Assembly (NCBI GenBank): GCA_019240475.1
Contig: JAFAYI010000006.1
Span: forward strand, 186,001 to 250,000
DNA: 64,000 bases
Source of the DNA: Acidobacteriaceae bacterium
GTDB taxonomy: Bacteria; Acidobacteriota; Terriglobia; Bryobacterales; Bryobacteraceae
Direction of reading: 5' to 3'
The notes under the pieces were generated by a model that was not told the DNA's origin, did no database searches, and was given only the letters and a program-made list of their open reading frames with translations. Shown here piece by piece: positions 8,446 through 16,720 of the stretch (positions are counted from its first letter, which is position 1; every line of letters starts with the position of its first letter). The translations under genes were made by a program, and so were the position numbers.

Positions 8446-8494
8446 GCTAGTATGCTACTAGCCTGCGGGGATCGAACCCGCGAGGTGCGCCTCG
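8446..8494 (+). promoter_or_regulatory. Three consecutive hairpins in the leader of the RRM gene
   Basis: Three perfect stems lie head to tail just before the RRM gene. GCTAGTA/TACTAGC (8446-8452 with 8456-8462) has a 3-base loop. GCGGG/CCCGC (8465-8469 with 8477-8481) has a 7-base loop. CGAGG/CCTCG (8481-8485 with 8490-8494) has a 4-base loop and shares one base with the second. The start codon follows 32 bases later. A possible promoter is TTTACG (8424-8429) and TAGTAT (8448-8453) with an 18-base spacer. If that is right, the first stem overlaps the -10 box and only the other two are in RNA. An autoregulatory or temperature-sensing leader is possible, but this is inference. Confidence 0.45.
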
Positions 8495-8526
8495 TAACTT
8501 CCCCACGGAGCATATAACACTATCTA

Positions 8527-8949
8527 ATGAGCTTTACCGTTTTTCTCGGAAATCTCCCTGTCTGGGTGACGGCCGACGATATCAAGTCGTGGCTTGCCTC
8601 AGAAAACTTGGTCGCGGACGCGGTCAAGGTTATCCGCAACCCCGAGACTCAAGAGTCGAAGGGATTCGCTTTTATTGAATCGCCAAACCAAGAGGAGATG
8701 AACGCCATCATCCGACGGTTTGACCGCGCGCCGCTCGAAGACCGCTTATTGCGCGCCAACCCCGCTCAGCCGCCTAAATCCGGCAAAGGCCCTGGCAAAC
8801 CCACTACGGCGCCTATGGACAAGAACAGGCGTCCGGCCTCCGGCGCTCCTACTCAGCAAGCTCGACGGGGATCTACTAACGGCCGTCGCCCCCAAAATTC
8901 CTCTACCAAACAGAGCGCCTTCGCAGAAGAGCTGGCTAAAGCTCTCTAA
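8527..8949 (+). CDS. RRM-domain RNA-binding protein with disordered basic tail
   Basis: A single RNA recognition motif fills residues 2-80. RNP2 is VFLGNL (5-10) and RNP1 is KGFAFIES (45-52), with the aromatic residues that stack on RNA. The remaining 60 residues are rich in Lys, Pro, Gly, Ser, Thr, Arg and Gln and are probably disordered. The short C-terminal end SAFAEELAKAL is helical. Small single-RRM proteins of this kind occur in cyanobacteria and several other phyla and are often induced by cold. They bind single-stranded RNA, including their own leaders. The structured region upstream fits such control but does not prove it. The start ATG is the first in frame and the tail length is normal. 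Confidence 0.88.
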   Translation: MSFTVFLGNLPVWVTADDIKSWLASENLVADAVKVIRNPETQESKGFAFIESPNQEEMNAIIRRFDRAPLEDRLLRANPAQPPKSGKGPGKPTTAPMDKNRRPASGAPTQQARRGSTNGRRPQNSSTKQSAFAEELAKAL

Positions 8950-9081
8950 CCTTCCTGCCCGCTTCCCGCTACTAGTACGAGCCTGTTCCCCAGAACCCTT
9001 TTCTAGGTGCTATACTCCGCAGCATCGTTTGCGAGGGTGCTGCAAACTTGCTGTCTCACGGCTGTCTTCCGGAGAAACCAT

Positions 9082-10155
9082 TTGCGCCGTTCGGGTTCGG
9101 AAATTATCTCTCTGCGCATCGTGTTTGTTGCGTTAATAGCGGCCATTGCAGCCGCTTACCGTCCTTTTGGGTTGAATTCCTACTTTTCCGCGATCCTCGG
9201 CGCAGGCGCTGGCGCTGCCATCAACGCGGCGGAACTGCGCGTTCGGCGCGCCAGCTTGCCTTCTCTGCTGGCCGCCTCTGCCGGTGCGCTCTTGGGCGCG
9301 CTTTTGGGAGTACTATTGGTTTCAGTACTCAGCCCGAGCGCACCTATATCCGGCTCGACAGCTCAATTCTTCCGTGTTTGCGTTCCTATATTGAGTGCTT
9401 TTGTGGGCCTGCTTGCCGGCGCATCCAAGGCTCATCTGATCAGCCTCCAAAAGATCGGTATCTTCACTGCCGACGCTACGCTTGCGCCCCCCGCGAAGAT
9501 TCTCGACACCAGCGTCATCATCGACGGCCGCATCTGTGAAATAGCGGAATCGGGGTTCCTCGAAGGCGAACTGCTGGTCCCGCAGTTCGTTTTGCACGAA
9601 CTGCAACAGGTAGCCGATTCTTCCGACTCCGCTCGCCGCAACCGCGGCCGCCGCGGCTTGGACGTGGTTCAACGCCTGCAGAAGATCCCGCGAATTCGTT
9701 TGGAAATTTCGGTTCAGGATTACCCGGCGGTTCGCGAAGTCGATCTGAAGCTGATCGAGTTGGCCAAGTCCCGCAGCGCCAAAATCGTCACCAACGATTT
9801 CAACCTAAACAAATTGGCCCAGGTTCAAGGCGTGGAAGTTCTCAATATCAATGAGCTGGCAAACGCTCTTAAGCCCGTGGTATTACCAGGCGAGAGCATG
9901 CGAGTGTTCATTTTGAAAGAAGGCAAGGAATATAACCAGGGCGTGGCTTATTTGGACGACGGAACGATGGTCGTAGTCGACAACGCCAAGCGGCTCATCT
10001 CGAAGACCATCGACATAACCGTTACCAGCGTGCTCCAAACAACAGCAGGCAAGATGATCTTCGGCAAATACGACGAGCGATCTCAAGCCGAACACCGCTC
10101 GCCTTCCGGCTTGTCCGCCACGGCTTCGGCGGGCGGACCTTCTGCGACCGGCTGA
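9082..10155 (+). CDS. PIN/TRAM-domain membrane protein, YacL-like putative ribonuclease
   Basis: I choose the TTG at 9082 because GGAGA lies 6 bases before it and the hydrophobic part starts 12 residues later; an ATG at 9007 is in frame but has no such site. The protein has about four membrane segments (residues 12-130), a PIN nuclease domain starting at [12 protein letters not shown] (Asp142), with Glu in LHELQQV and Asp in TNDFNLN as metal ligands, and a C-terminal TRAM domain ([24 protein letters not shown]). That is the YacL architecture. In Bacillus, yacL lies directly before ispD-ispF. Here a dioxygenase gene on the other strand is placed between them. The target RNA is not known. Confidence 0.88.
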   Translation: MRRSGSEIISLRIVFVALIAAIAAAYRPFGLNSYFSAILGAGAGAAINAAELRVRRASLPSLLAASAGALLGALLGVLLVSVLSPSAPISGSTAQFFRVCVPILSAFVGLLAGASKAHLISLQKIGIFTADATLAPPAKILDTSVIIDGRICEIAESGFLEGELLVPQFVLHELQQVADSSDSARRNRGRRGLDVVQRLQKIPRIRLEISVQDYPAVREVDLKLIELAKSRSAKIVTNDFNLNKLAQVQGVEVLNINELANALKPVVLPGESMRVFILKEGKEYNQGVAYLDDGTMVVVDNAKRLISKTIDITVTSVLQTTAGKMIFGKYDERSQAEHRSPSGLSATASAGGPSATG

Positions 10156-11187
10156 TCAGCGCCATTTTGGGTTCGTTTGGAAATCGGCCGGGCGCATGGC
10201 GAGGTACTGGACGAAGCGCGGCGCCTGGGCGCGATTCGGCCGGCTCCCGTGCGGGAGCGCCTTTTGCCAGATGATCAAGTCGCCCGCTTTGCCTGCAATC
10301 GGAACCTCGCCGAGCGCGGCTAAGTTCTGTTCGCGCGGATCGACGCCTTCCGGTAGGCTCTTTAACCAGCTCTCGATTTTTCGGTGGAATCCCGGCACGC
10401 ACGTGAAGGCGCCTTGGTCGGCCGCGGTATCGGTCAAATAGAGAATTCCCTGCACGTCGAAGGGAATGGGAAGCGCCAAGCTGGTGTCCCAATGCATAAA
10501 CGGGCCCGGAAACATCCAGCCGGGATGCTCGGGCGGATTCATGCCGCACTGATCGACGGTCATCCAAAGATCTGTCCGTCCCCAGATCTGTTGGAAAGCC
10601 TGGTGGATGCGATCGGAGGCGCGGTTGGCTTGAATGGCGGGATGCCGCAGCAGCGGGACCCAAATGCTATGCCCTTGCGGCCCGTTATACCAGGTGTTCG
10701 GATTGTTCAAATCCATCCGCAGGAACTCGCAGATTGCTTTCACAGCCGACGCGCAGCCCTCCGCTGGGACCGCGTCGTGCACGACCACATAGCCGTTCTC
10801 CCGCCAAAAGACCAAGTCCTCTTCCGATAACGGGCCGGGCGCTTGCGCCGCCCGCTTCGCCTGCGCAGCGTCTCCGCGGAGAGCCGCATTGATCCGTTCG
10901 ATCCGTGCCGGTTCTATGGTCCCGGCGTTCCGATCGAGGATCCACTGCTCGAACTGTTCAAAGGAGGGATCGGCGACATACAAATAGCGCAGTGTCTCTT
11001 GAAGCCCGAGGTTGAGTCCGGAGATCAGGGTGTTGTCGGCCGCCCATTCATTGTTGCCTTCGTCCGGCGGCGCGGCCGACAGCCGGTGCGCCAGGTAGCG
11101 CGACCACAAACGCTTCAGGTGCAATACGCCAAGCAAACCGACTTCGTCGTCGCTTGCGATTTCCATGTTGACGGCTGGTTGCCCCAT
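10156..11187 (-). CDS. Phytanoyl-CoA dioxygenase (PhyH) family Fe(II)/2-oxoglutarate oxygenase
   Basis: The 343-residue protein has a PhyH domain from about residue 125 (EENGYVVVHDAVP is the usual start). MHWDTSLALP gives the His and Asp iron ligands, and LPHGSRPNRAQAPRFVQYLAM gives the distal His and the Arg that binds 2-oxoglutarate. Such enzymes hydroxylate diverse small molecules or lipids. The 120-residue N-terminal extension is not recognised. The gene faces the PIN/TRAM gene with stop codons back to back (TGATCA across 10153-10158), so no room is left for a terminator. Substrate unknown; the isoprenoid neighbours on either side are suggestive only. Confidence 0.85.
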   Translation of the reverse strand: MGQPAVNMEIASDDEVGLLGVLHLKRLWSRYLAHRLSAAPPDEGNNEWAADNTLISGLNLGLQETLRYLYVADPSFEQFEQWILDRNAGTIEPARIERINAALRGDAAQAKRAAQAPGPLSEEDLVFWRENGYVVVHDAVPAEGCASAVKAICEFLRMDLNNPNTWYNGPQGHSIWVPLLRHPAIQANRASDRIHQAFQQIWGRTDLWMTVDQCGMNPPEHPGWMFPGPFMHWDTSLALPIPFDVQGILYLTDTAADQGAFTCVPGFHRKIESWLKSLPEGVDPREQNLAALGEVPIAGKAGDLIIWQKALPHGSRPNRAQAPRFVQYLAMRPADFQTNPKWR

Positions 11188-11277
11188 TCGCGTCGATGAT
11201 AGCTCACACGGGCCATGCGGCTATGATGTAGGTTCGAGGAAAACACGGGCCACGCGGCTCTACGGCCCAGCCCCATC

Positions 11278-12012
11278 ATGAAAGTTTCAGTCATTATTCC
11301 CGCGGCGGGCTTAGGCACGCGCATGGGCCGCAGCGCGCCGGAGAAAGAAGGCACCAGCCGAAAGCAGTTCATGCTGCTGAACGGCTCGCCCATTATTATT
11401 CATACGATCCGGAAATTCGTCAGTTCGGAACAAGTCGCTGAAATCGTCGTGGCCATCCGCGCCGAGGATCTCGAATGGGCCCAAGACCTTTTTGCGAGCC
11501 ATCGCTTCGGAAAAACCGTTCGAGTGGTCCGTGGCGGCGAAACTCGCCAGCAGTCGGTGGAAAATGCCCTGGGTTCCATCACCGACGACACGGAACTGGT
11601 GGCCGTTCACGACGCGGTGCGGCCATTCGTAGAGATTGAAACTATCGAAAAGGTGATCCAAGAGGCTGGGGAAACGGGCGCGGCCATTCTGGGCGTAGTG
11701 CCGGTCGATACGGTGAAGCAAGTGCATCGCAACAAAGTGCGAGCGACTCTGCCGCGCGAGCGTTTGATACTGACCCAGACGCCGCAGGTCTTTCGCCTCG
11801 ACCTTCTGCGAAAGGCCTTTCAGAAGGCGCGCGAGGATCTGTTCATCGGCACGGACGAATCGTCGCTGGTCGAGAGGCTGGAACAGGTGGAGGTCTCGGT
11901 GGTGCTGGGCACGGACCGCAACATAAAGATCACGAAGCCAAGCGATATGCAACTGGCCCAGCTCTACTTAACGTTGGAAAATTCGGGCCTCAATTTGCGC
12001 GAGAATGGCTGA
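11278..12012 (+). CDS. ispD: 2-C-methyl-D-erythritol 4-phosphate cytidylyltransferase
   Basis: IspD makes CDP-methylerythritol from MEP and CTP in the cytoplasm, the third step of the non-mevalonate isoprenoid pathway. The N-terminal nucleotide site reads IIPAAGLGTRMG, followed by KQFMLLNGSPIIIHTI. HDAVRPFV and TQTPQVFRLDLL are the other family motifs, with Thr and Lys residues for substrate at VDTVKQV. The length, 244 residues, is typical. There is an extra segment RSAPEKEGTSR before KQF, as in some acidobacterial forms. The gene overlaps ispF by eight bases, so the two are co-translated. Confidence 0.94.
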   Translation: MKVSVIIPAAGLGTRMGRSAPEKEGTSRKQFMLLNGSPIIIHTIRKFVSSEQVAEIVVAIRAEDLEWAQDLFASHRFGKTVRVVRGGETRQQSVENALGSITDDTELVAVHDAVRPFVEIETIEKVIQEAGETGAAILGVVPVDTVKQVHRNKVRATLPRERLILTQTPQVFRLDLLRKAFQKAREDLFIGTDESSLVERLEQVEVSVVLGTDRNIKITKPSDMQLAQLYLTLENSGLNLRENG

Positions 12013-12502
12013 CCGGCGGCTGGCGCCCTTTCGCGTCGGGCAGGGCTGGGATACTCACCGCATTGAACCCGGGCGGCCGTTGATCCTCGGCGGCATCCAT
12101 GTTCCTTCCGAGTTCGGCTTGGCCGGGCATTCCGACGCCGACGTGCTGTTTCACGCAGTGACCGATGCCATCCTCGGCGCGCTCGCACTCGGCGATATAG
12201 GCATGCACTTTCCCGATAGCGCGCCGGAATGGAAAGGCGCAGACAGTATCCGCTTTCTTCAACACGCGGTGAGCCTCGCCAAAGGCAAAGGGTATCGGGT
12301 TGTTCAGATCGATTCCACCATCATCCTGGAGCGGCCGAAACTGAAGGAATTTCGCGCTCGAATTCGAGAGAGCCTGGCGCGCGCGGCCGGCCTCGAGATC
12401 GAGGATGTCAGCGTCAAGTTCAAGACCGCGGAGAAAGTTGGACCGGTAGGCGAAGGCCTGTCTTGCGAAGCCCAGGCTGTTGTTTTTCTCACGTTGATCT
12501 AG
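12005..12502 (+). CDS. ispF: 2-C-methyl-D-erythritol 2,4-cyclodiphosphate synthase
   Basis: IspF is the fifth MEP-pathway enzyme. It forms the cyclic diphosphate and releases CMP, and works as a zinc-dependent trimer. The metal ligands are seen in GWDTHRIEPG (Asp and His) and LAGHSDADVLFHAVTDAILGA, the family signature. GDIGMHFPD and KFKTAEKVGPVGEGL (C-terminal Lys-Thr-x-Glu nucleotide loop) are also present. The 165-residue length is usual. The ATG lies within the last codons of ispD (overlap of eight bases). There is no recognisable terminator before gmd, 47 bases further on. Confidence 0.94.
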   Translation: MADRRLAPFRVGQGWDTHRIEPGRPLILGGIHVPSEFGLAGHSDADVLFHAVTDAILGALALGDIGMHFPDSAPEWKGADSIRFLQHAVSLAKGKGYRVVQIDSTIILERPKLKEFRARIRESLARAAGLEIEDVSVKFKTAEKVGPVGEGLSCEAQAVVFLTLI

Positions 12503-12549
12503 GGCCGCGAGGATACCGCCGGAATTGCCACTAGTACTGCGGAGGGACT

Positions 12550-13590
12550 TTGCCGAAAACAGCCTTGATCACGGGGATCACCGGCCAGGATGGGTCCTAC
12601 TTAAGCGAACTGTTGCTTTCAAAGGGCTATACGGTCCATGGCATTGTCCGGAGAAGCTCCAGTTTCAACACTTCGCGCATCAATCATATCTACGAAGACC
12701 CGCATGACGCAGGGCGCCGGCTCATTCTGCACTATGCGGACCTGACGGATTCCACCGGCCTCCGGCGCGTCATCGAAGCGTCGCTGCCGGACGAGATTTA
12801 CAATCTGGGCGCGCAATCGCACGTGAGGGTATCGTTCGAAAATCCGGAATATACGGCGGATGCCGACGCCATGGGGGCGATTCGCCTGCTCGACTGCATG
12901 CGAGATCATGTGCAGCACACTGGCCGGCAGGTCCGCTTCTATCAGGCCGGCTCGTCGGAAATGTTCGGCGCGGCGAGGCCGCCGCAGAATGAGAAGACGT
13001 CGTTTTATCCGCGAAGCCCCTACGCGGTGTCCAAGGTTGCGGCGCACTGGTTCGGGGTGAATTATCGAGAAGCGTATGGGCTTTTCATAGCAAACGGCAT
13101 TTTGTTCAATCACGAATCGCCTCGGCGCGGGGAAACGTTCGTGACGCGGAAAATTACCCGCGCCGCCGGCCGCATCCGCGCAGGCTTGCAGCGGAAGCTC
13201 TACCTGGGCAACCTGGATTCCAGGCGCGATTGGGGATTCGCAGGAGATTACGTGCAGGCGATGTGGAGCATGCTGCAGCACTCCGACCCCGGCGACTTCG
13301 TGGTTGCGACAGGCGAGGCGCATACGGTTCGGGAATTTCTGGAAGAATCGTTTTCCTACGCAGGCCTGGACTGGAAGAAATACGTCGAGATCGATCCCGC
13401 CTACTTCCGCCCCACCGAGGTGGATTATCTGCTGGGCGATGCGCAGAGGGCCCGTACGGTGTTGGGTTGGAACCCGCCGACTACCTTCCGGCAGTTAGTT
13501 CATATGATGGTCGATTCCGATCTTCGCCTGGCGGAAAGCGAGCGCCTTGTGCAGGACCAGAAGTTTGCTCCCACTCTGGCGCTAGTCTAA
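12550..13590 (+). CDS. gmd: GDP-mannose 4,6-dehydratase
   Basis: This short-chain dehydrogenase turns GDP-D-mannose into GDP-4-keto-6-deoxymannose, the first step to GDP-fucose, GDP-rhamnose or GDP-perosamine. The NADP site is [12 protein letters not shown], the HYADLTDS motif follows, and the catalytic group is SSEMFG with [12 protein letters not shown] (Tyr-x3-Lys). [24 protein letters not shown] is diagnostic of Gmd. Translation starts at a TTG at 12550, with GGAGGG at 12541 as ribosome site. It is followed after 12 bases by the GDP-fucose synthase gene. The GDP-mannose could be supplied by the guanylyltransferase at 61922-62995. Confidence 0.94.
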   Translation: MPKTALITGITGQDGSYLSELLLSKGYTVHGIVRRSSSFNTSRINHIYEDPHDAGRRLILHYADLTDSTGLRRVIEASLPDEIYNLGAQSHVRVSFENPEYTADADAMGAIRLLDCMRDHVQHTGRQVRFYQAGSSEMFGAARPPQNEKTSFYPRSPYAVSKVAAHWFGVNYREAYGLFIANGILFNHESPRRGETFVTRKITRAAGRIRAGLQRKLYLGNLDSRRDWGFAGDYVQAMWSMLQHSDPGDFVVATGEAHTVREFLEESFSYAGLDWKKYVEIDPAYFRPTEVDYLLGDAQRARTVLGWNPPTTFRQLVHMMVDSDLRLAESERLVQDQKFAPTLALV

Positions 13591-13602
13591 TTTCGAATAC
13601 AT

Positions 13603-14559
13603 ATGGGTCCAATGGAAAGCGGTAGCCGGATCTATGTCGCCGGCCACGGCGGTTTGGTGGGCGCCGCGCTTGTGCGCCATCTGCGCGCGCACGGTTTTGA
13701 AAATCTGCTGCTGCGAACGCGCCGCGAATTGGATCTGCGGCGCAAGGCGGACGTGGATGCCTTCTTTTCCACAGAGCAGCCGGAATTCGTGTTTCTGGCC
13801 GCCGCGAAGGTGGGCGGGATCCTGGCCAACTCGCAGCACCCGGCCGACTTCATCTATGACAATCTCGCCATTCAGACAAACGTGATCGAAGCCGCGCGGC
13901 GTTTCGGCGCAGCCAAACTGCTGTTTCTTGGCTCCTCCTGCATTTACCCAAAGTTCGCGCCTCAGCCGATCAAGGAAGAGTATCTGTTGAGCGGTCCGCT
14001 CGAACCCACGAACGAATGGTACGCGATTGCCAAGATTGCGGGCATTAAGCTGTGCCAAGCCTCCTGGATTCAGTACGGGTTTCGGGCCATTTCGCTGATG
14101 CCGACTAATTTATATGGACCCGGCGATAACTACAACCTGGAGACCTCGCATGTGGCGCCGGCCTTGATCCGCAAGATTCACGATGCGCGGGAGAAAGGGC
14201 GCGAGGAAGTGGTTCTATGGGGCACGGGAACGCCGCGGCGTGAGTTCCTATATGTGGACGACTTAGCGTCGGCCGCGCTCTTTCTAATGCAGCGATACGA
14301 CCGGCCCGAGATCATCAACGTCGGCGCCGGCGAGGACGTAACCATTGCGGATCTGGCCAGAACTATCGCCGAGGTAGCGGGATATCGCGGCAGCTTTGTT
14401 TTCGACACATCCAAGCCGGACGGAACGCCTCGCAAGCTTCTGGATGTGAGCCGGTTGCGGGCGCTCGGGTGGCGCCATTCGATTCCGCTCAAGGAGGGTC
14501 TGCGCAATAGCTACGAGTGGTTTGTGGAGCACCGTCGCGAACACGATCTTGTATGCTAA
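13603..14559 (+). CDS. fcl: GDP-L-fucose synthase (epimerase/reductase)
   Basis: The enzyme epimerises C3 and C5 of GDP-4-keto-6-deoxymannose and reduces C4 with NADPH, giving GDP-L-fucose. The nucleotide site reads [16 protein letters not shown]. Other landmarks are [25 protein letters not shown], the catalytic [14 protein letters not shown] (Tyr-x3-Lys), and [12 protein letters not shown]. The length of 318 residues is normal. The gene lies 12 bases after gmd and forms an operon with it. A second ATG four codons in (MESGSRIY) could be the real start. The product would feed the fucosylated glycans implied by the glycosyltransferase genes elsewhere in the window. Confidence 0.93.
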   Translation: MGPMESGSRIYVAGHGGLVGAALVRHLRAHGFENLLLRTRRELDLRRKADVDAFFSTEQPEFVFLAAAKVGGILANSQHPADFIYDNLAIQTNVIEAARRFGAAKLLFLGSSCIYPKFAPQPIKEEYLLSGPLEPTNEWYAIAKIAGIKLCQASWIQYGFRAISLMPTNLYGPGDNYNLETSHVAPALIRKIHDAREKGREEVVLWGTGTPRREFLYVDDLASAALFLMQRYDRPEIINVGAGEDVTIADLARTIAEVAGYRGSFVFDTSKPDGTPRKLLDVSRLRALGWRHSIPLKEGLRNSYEWFVEHRREHDLVC

Positions 14560-14623
14560 TCGCTAATTGCGGACGTGACTGAATGAGAAGCGGATTGGAT
14601 CGGCGAGACGCCGAACGAGAGCA

Positions 14624-14938
14624 GTGTTAATCTGCCCAAGCTGCGAGAGCGACAACGTCAGGCGCTCTAAGCGGCGATCGCTCCTGGGGCTCGTGCAGCG
14701 CTGGCGCGGGATGCGCCGGTACCGCTGCCGTGAATGTCGCCGAACATTCTATAGCCAACTCTGGCCCGGGGAATCGGCCAGCAGGAGGGCTTTGGAGCAT
14801 TTGCAGCAGATTAAGCGGAGGCGACAGGATTCGAACAAAAGCGGGAGAACGGGACGCCACGCGGCCGAGCTAGCGCTATTCCTCTGCCTGGTGGTGATCT
14901 TTTACGCGGCGCTGAAGTACCTTGCGCACGTGCCCTGA
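14624..14938 (+). CDS. Small zinc-ribbon membrane protein (104 aa)
   Basis: It starts with a GTG at 14624. A four-cysteine zinc ribbon occupies the N-terminus (ICPSCESDNVRRS then YRCRECRRTFYS: CPSC and CREC). A very basic middle (RRALEHLQQIKRRRQDSNKSGR) follows, and one hydrophobic helix at the C-terminus (about 82-99). The topology is probably cytoplasmic ribbon and tail anchor. It lies 64 bases after fcl and ends 2 bases from the stop of the facing ABC-F gene. No function is recognised; similar small proteins are common in Acidobacteriota. Confidence 0.6.
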   Translation: MLICPSCESDNVRRSKRRSLLGLVQRWRGMRRYRCRECRRTFYSQLWPGESASRRALEHLQQIKRRRQDSNKSGRTGRHAAELALFLCLVVIFYAALKYLAHVP

Positions 14939-14940
14939 GC

Positions 14941-16542
14941 TTACTTCGCCGCCACGGTCGAGTACTCTTCGTACGAACCTAGGAAGTCTTCGATTTGGCC
15001 ATGGTCGAAATGCCAGATGCGAGTCGCCACTTCGTCTACCAGGTCTTCATCGTGGGTGACCAGCAAAACCGTTCCTTCGAATTTTTGCAGGGCGATGTTG
15101 AGAGCGTTGATGGATTCGAGATCCAGGTGGTTTGTCGGCTCGTCGAAGACCAGCACGTTGGGTTTCTGCAGCATCAATTTGCAGAAGATCAGGCGCGCGG
15201 CTTCGCCGCCCGACAGCGCATCGGTCGGCTTGATTCCTTCTTCTCCGCTGAAGAGCATCTGGCCGAGCAACCCGCGAATTTCTTCCTTTGACGCCTGCGG
15301 GTCCCAATCGTGAAGCCACTCGGAAACGGTGGAGCCATTGCGAATGCTTGCACGATGATCCTGCGCGAAGTATCCCACCTGCGCTTCGTGACCCCATGTT
15401 ACAGTCCCGGCGTCCAGACCAACGTCCGGGTCGTCGACACCCGGCGCGTTCGCAAGCAAGGCCTTCAACAGAGTTGTTTTACCGGCGCCATTGCGCCCCA
15501 TAAGCGCGATCTTTTCGCCACGCTGCACGGCGGCTGAAAAGTTCTTGACGACGTCCAGATCGCCATAGCTCTTACTGACGCCCTTGAACTCGAGCGCGTG
15601 CCGGCCGGAAGGCCGCTTCATTTCGAAGCGGATGTAAGGCCGTTGAATGTTCGAACGGGCGAGTTCGGTGGTCTGCAGGCGCTCCACCTCTTTCTTGCGA
15701 GAGGTGACCTGGCTCGCGCGAGTACCGGCCGAGAACCGGGCGATGAACTCGCTGAGCTGCGCGATCTTCTTCTCGCGTTGTGCGTTTTCAGCTTCGATGC
15801 GCGAGCGAATCTGAGTCTTCTGCAGCACCATGTCGTCGTAGCCGCCCGGGTAAGTGATGATGGTCTGATAATCGATGTCGGCCGTTTGGGTGCAGACGCT
15901 GTTCAGGAAGTGGCGATCGTGCGAGATGGCGATGAGGGCGCCATTGTAATGGGTCAAAAAGTTCTGAAGCCAGTGGATGGATTCTAGGTCGAGATAGTTA
16001 GTGGGCTCGTCGAGCAGCAAAGCTTCGGGGCGGCCGAACAGAGCCTGCGCCAGAAGCACGCGAACCTTTTGGCCGCCCTGGAGCTCACCCATGAGCCGGC
16101 CGTGCAGAGGCTCGGGTATGTCCAGGCCGTCGAGCAAGACAGCAGCGTCGCTCTCGGCGGAGTAACCGTCTTCTTCGGCAACGACGCCCTCCAACTCGCC
16201 GAGCCGCATGCCGTCTTCGTCGGTGAGTTCCGCCTTGGAATAGAGCAGCTCGCGTTCTTCGAGAGCTTTCCACAGCGGCCAATTACCCATGATGACCGTG
16301 TCGACAACACGGTGCCGGTCGAAGGCGAACTGATCCTGGCGCAGAATCCCAATTTTCTTCGGCCGAACGACCACGCCCTTTTGCGGTTCGATCTCGCCCG
16401 ACAACAGCTTCATGAAAGTGGATTTGCCGGCGCCATTGGGGCCCGTTAATCCGTATCTGCGGCCCGACAAGAAAGAGGTGGTTACGTCCTCAAACAGGAT
16501 CTTGCCGCCATAACGCATGCTCACATTGCTAACTGAAATCAT
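14941..16542 (-). CDS. ABC-F family ATPase, YbiT-like
   Basis: Two ABC cassettes are joined by a charged linker and there is no membrane domain, which is the ABC-F plan. Cassette 1 has GPNGAGKST, LQGGQKVRVLLAQAL and LLLDEPTNYLD. Cassette 2 has GRNGAGKTT, LSGGEAARLIFCKLM and LVFDEPTNHLD. The segment ELEGVVAEEDGYSAES and the ADIDYQTIITYPGGYDD region match YbiT. ABC-F proteins of this type bind the ribosomal E-site and help resolve stalled translation. The 533-residue length is as expected. It is a single-gene unit facing the small zinc-ribbon gene. A role in antibiotic protection is possible for other ABC-F branches but not suggested here. Confidence 0.9.
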   Translation of the reverse strand: MISVSNVSMRYGGKILFEDVTTSFLSGRRYGLTGPNGAGKSTFMKLLSGEIEPQKGVVVRPKKIGILRQDQFAFDRHRVVDTVIMGNWPLWKALEERELLYSKAELTDEDGMRLGELEGVVAEEDGYSAESDAAVLLDGLDIPEPLHGRLMGELQGGQKVRVLLAQALFGRPEALLLDEPTNYLDLESIHWLQNFLTHYNGALIAISHDRHFLNSVCTQTADIDYQTIITYPGGYDDMVLQKTQIRSRIEAENAQREKKIAQLSEFIARFSAGTRASQVTSRKKEVERLQTTELARSNIQRPYIRFEMKRPSGRHALEFKGVSKSYGDLDVVKNFSAAVQRGEKIALMGRNGAGKTTLLKALLANAPGVDDPDVGLDAGTVTWGHEAQVGYFAQDHRASIRNGSTVSEWLHDWDPQASKEEIRGLLGQMLFSGEEGIKPTDALSGGEAARLIFCKLMLQKPNVLVFDEPTNHLDLESINALNIALQKFEGTVLLVTHDEDLVDEVATRIWHFDHGQIEDFLGSYEEYSTVAAK

Positions 16543-16720
16543 GGAAAAGAACGGGAGGGAAATTTCAGTTTATCGCATGCGTCCTGAACGGGCGGCGTTC
16601 GGGGGTACGCAGGCGACTCTGTGAAACAAGGCAGAATAAGCGGGCGTCCAGGAAATACATCGCGCCGAGACAAATGGCGCCTTGGCTAGAGGTTTTTTTG
16701 GAACTGCTTACCAGTCTTGA

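Noticed and set aside
8461..8540. A tRNA gene on the minus strand, suggested by GCGGGTTCGATCCCCGC (perfect T-arm form)
   Set aside because: The bases 5' of the T-arm on that strand do not give an acceptor strand complementary to the downstream AGGCTAG, nor an anticodon or D arm. The plus-strand view explains it as one of three hairpins.
16684..16700. A T-run of seven (16690-16696) as an intrinsic terminator
   Set aside because: No convincing stem precedes it on the plus strand, and it lies 25 bases before the start of the BamA-family gene.
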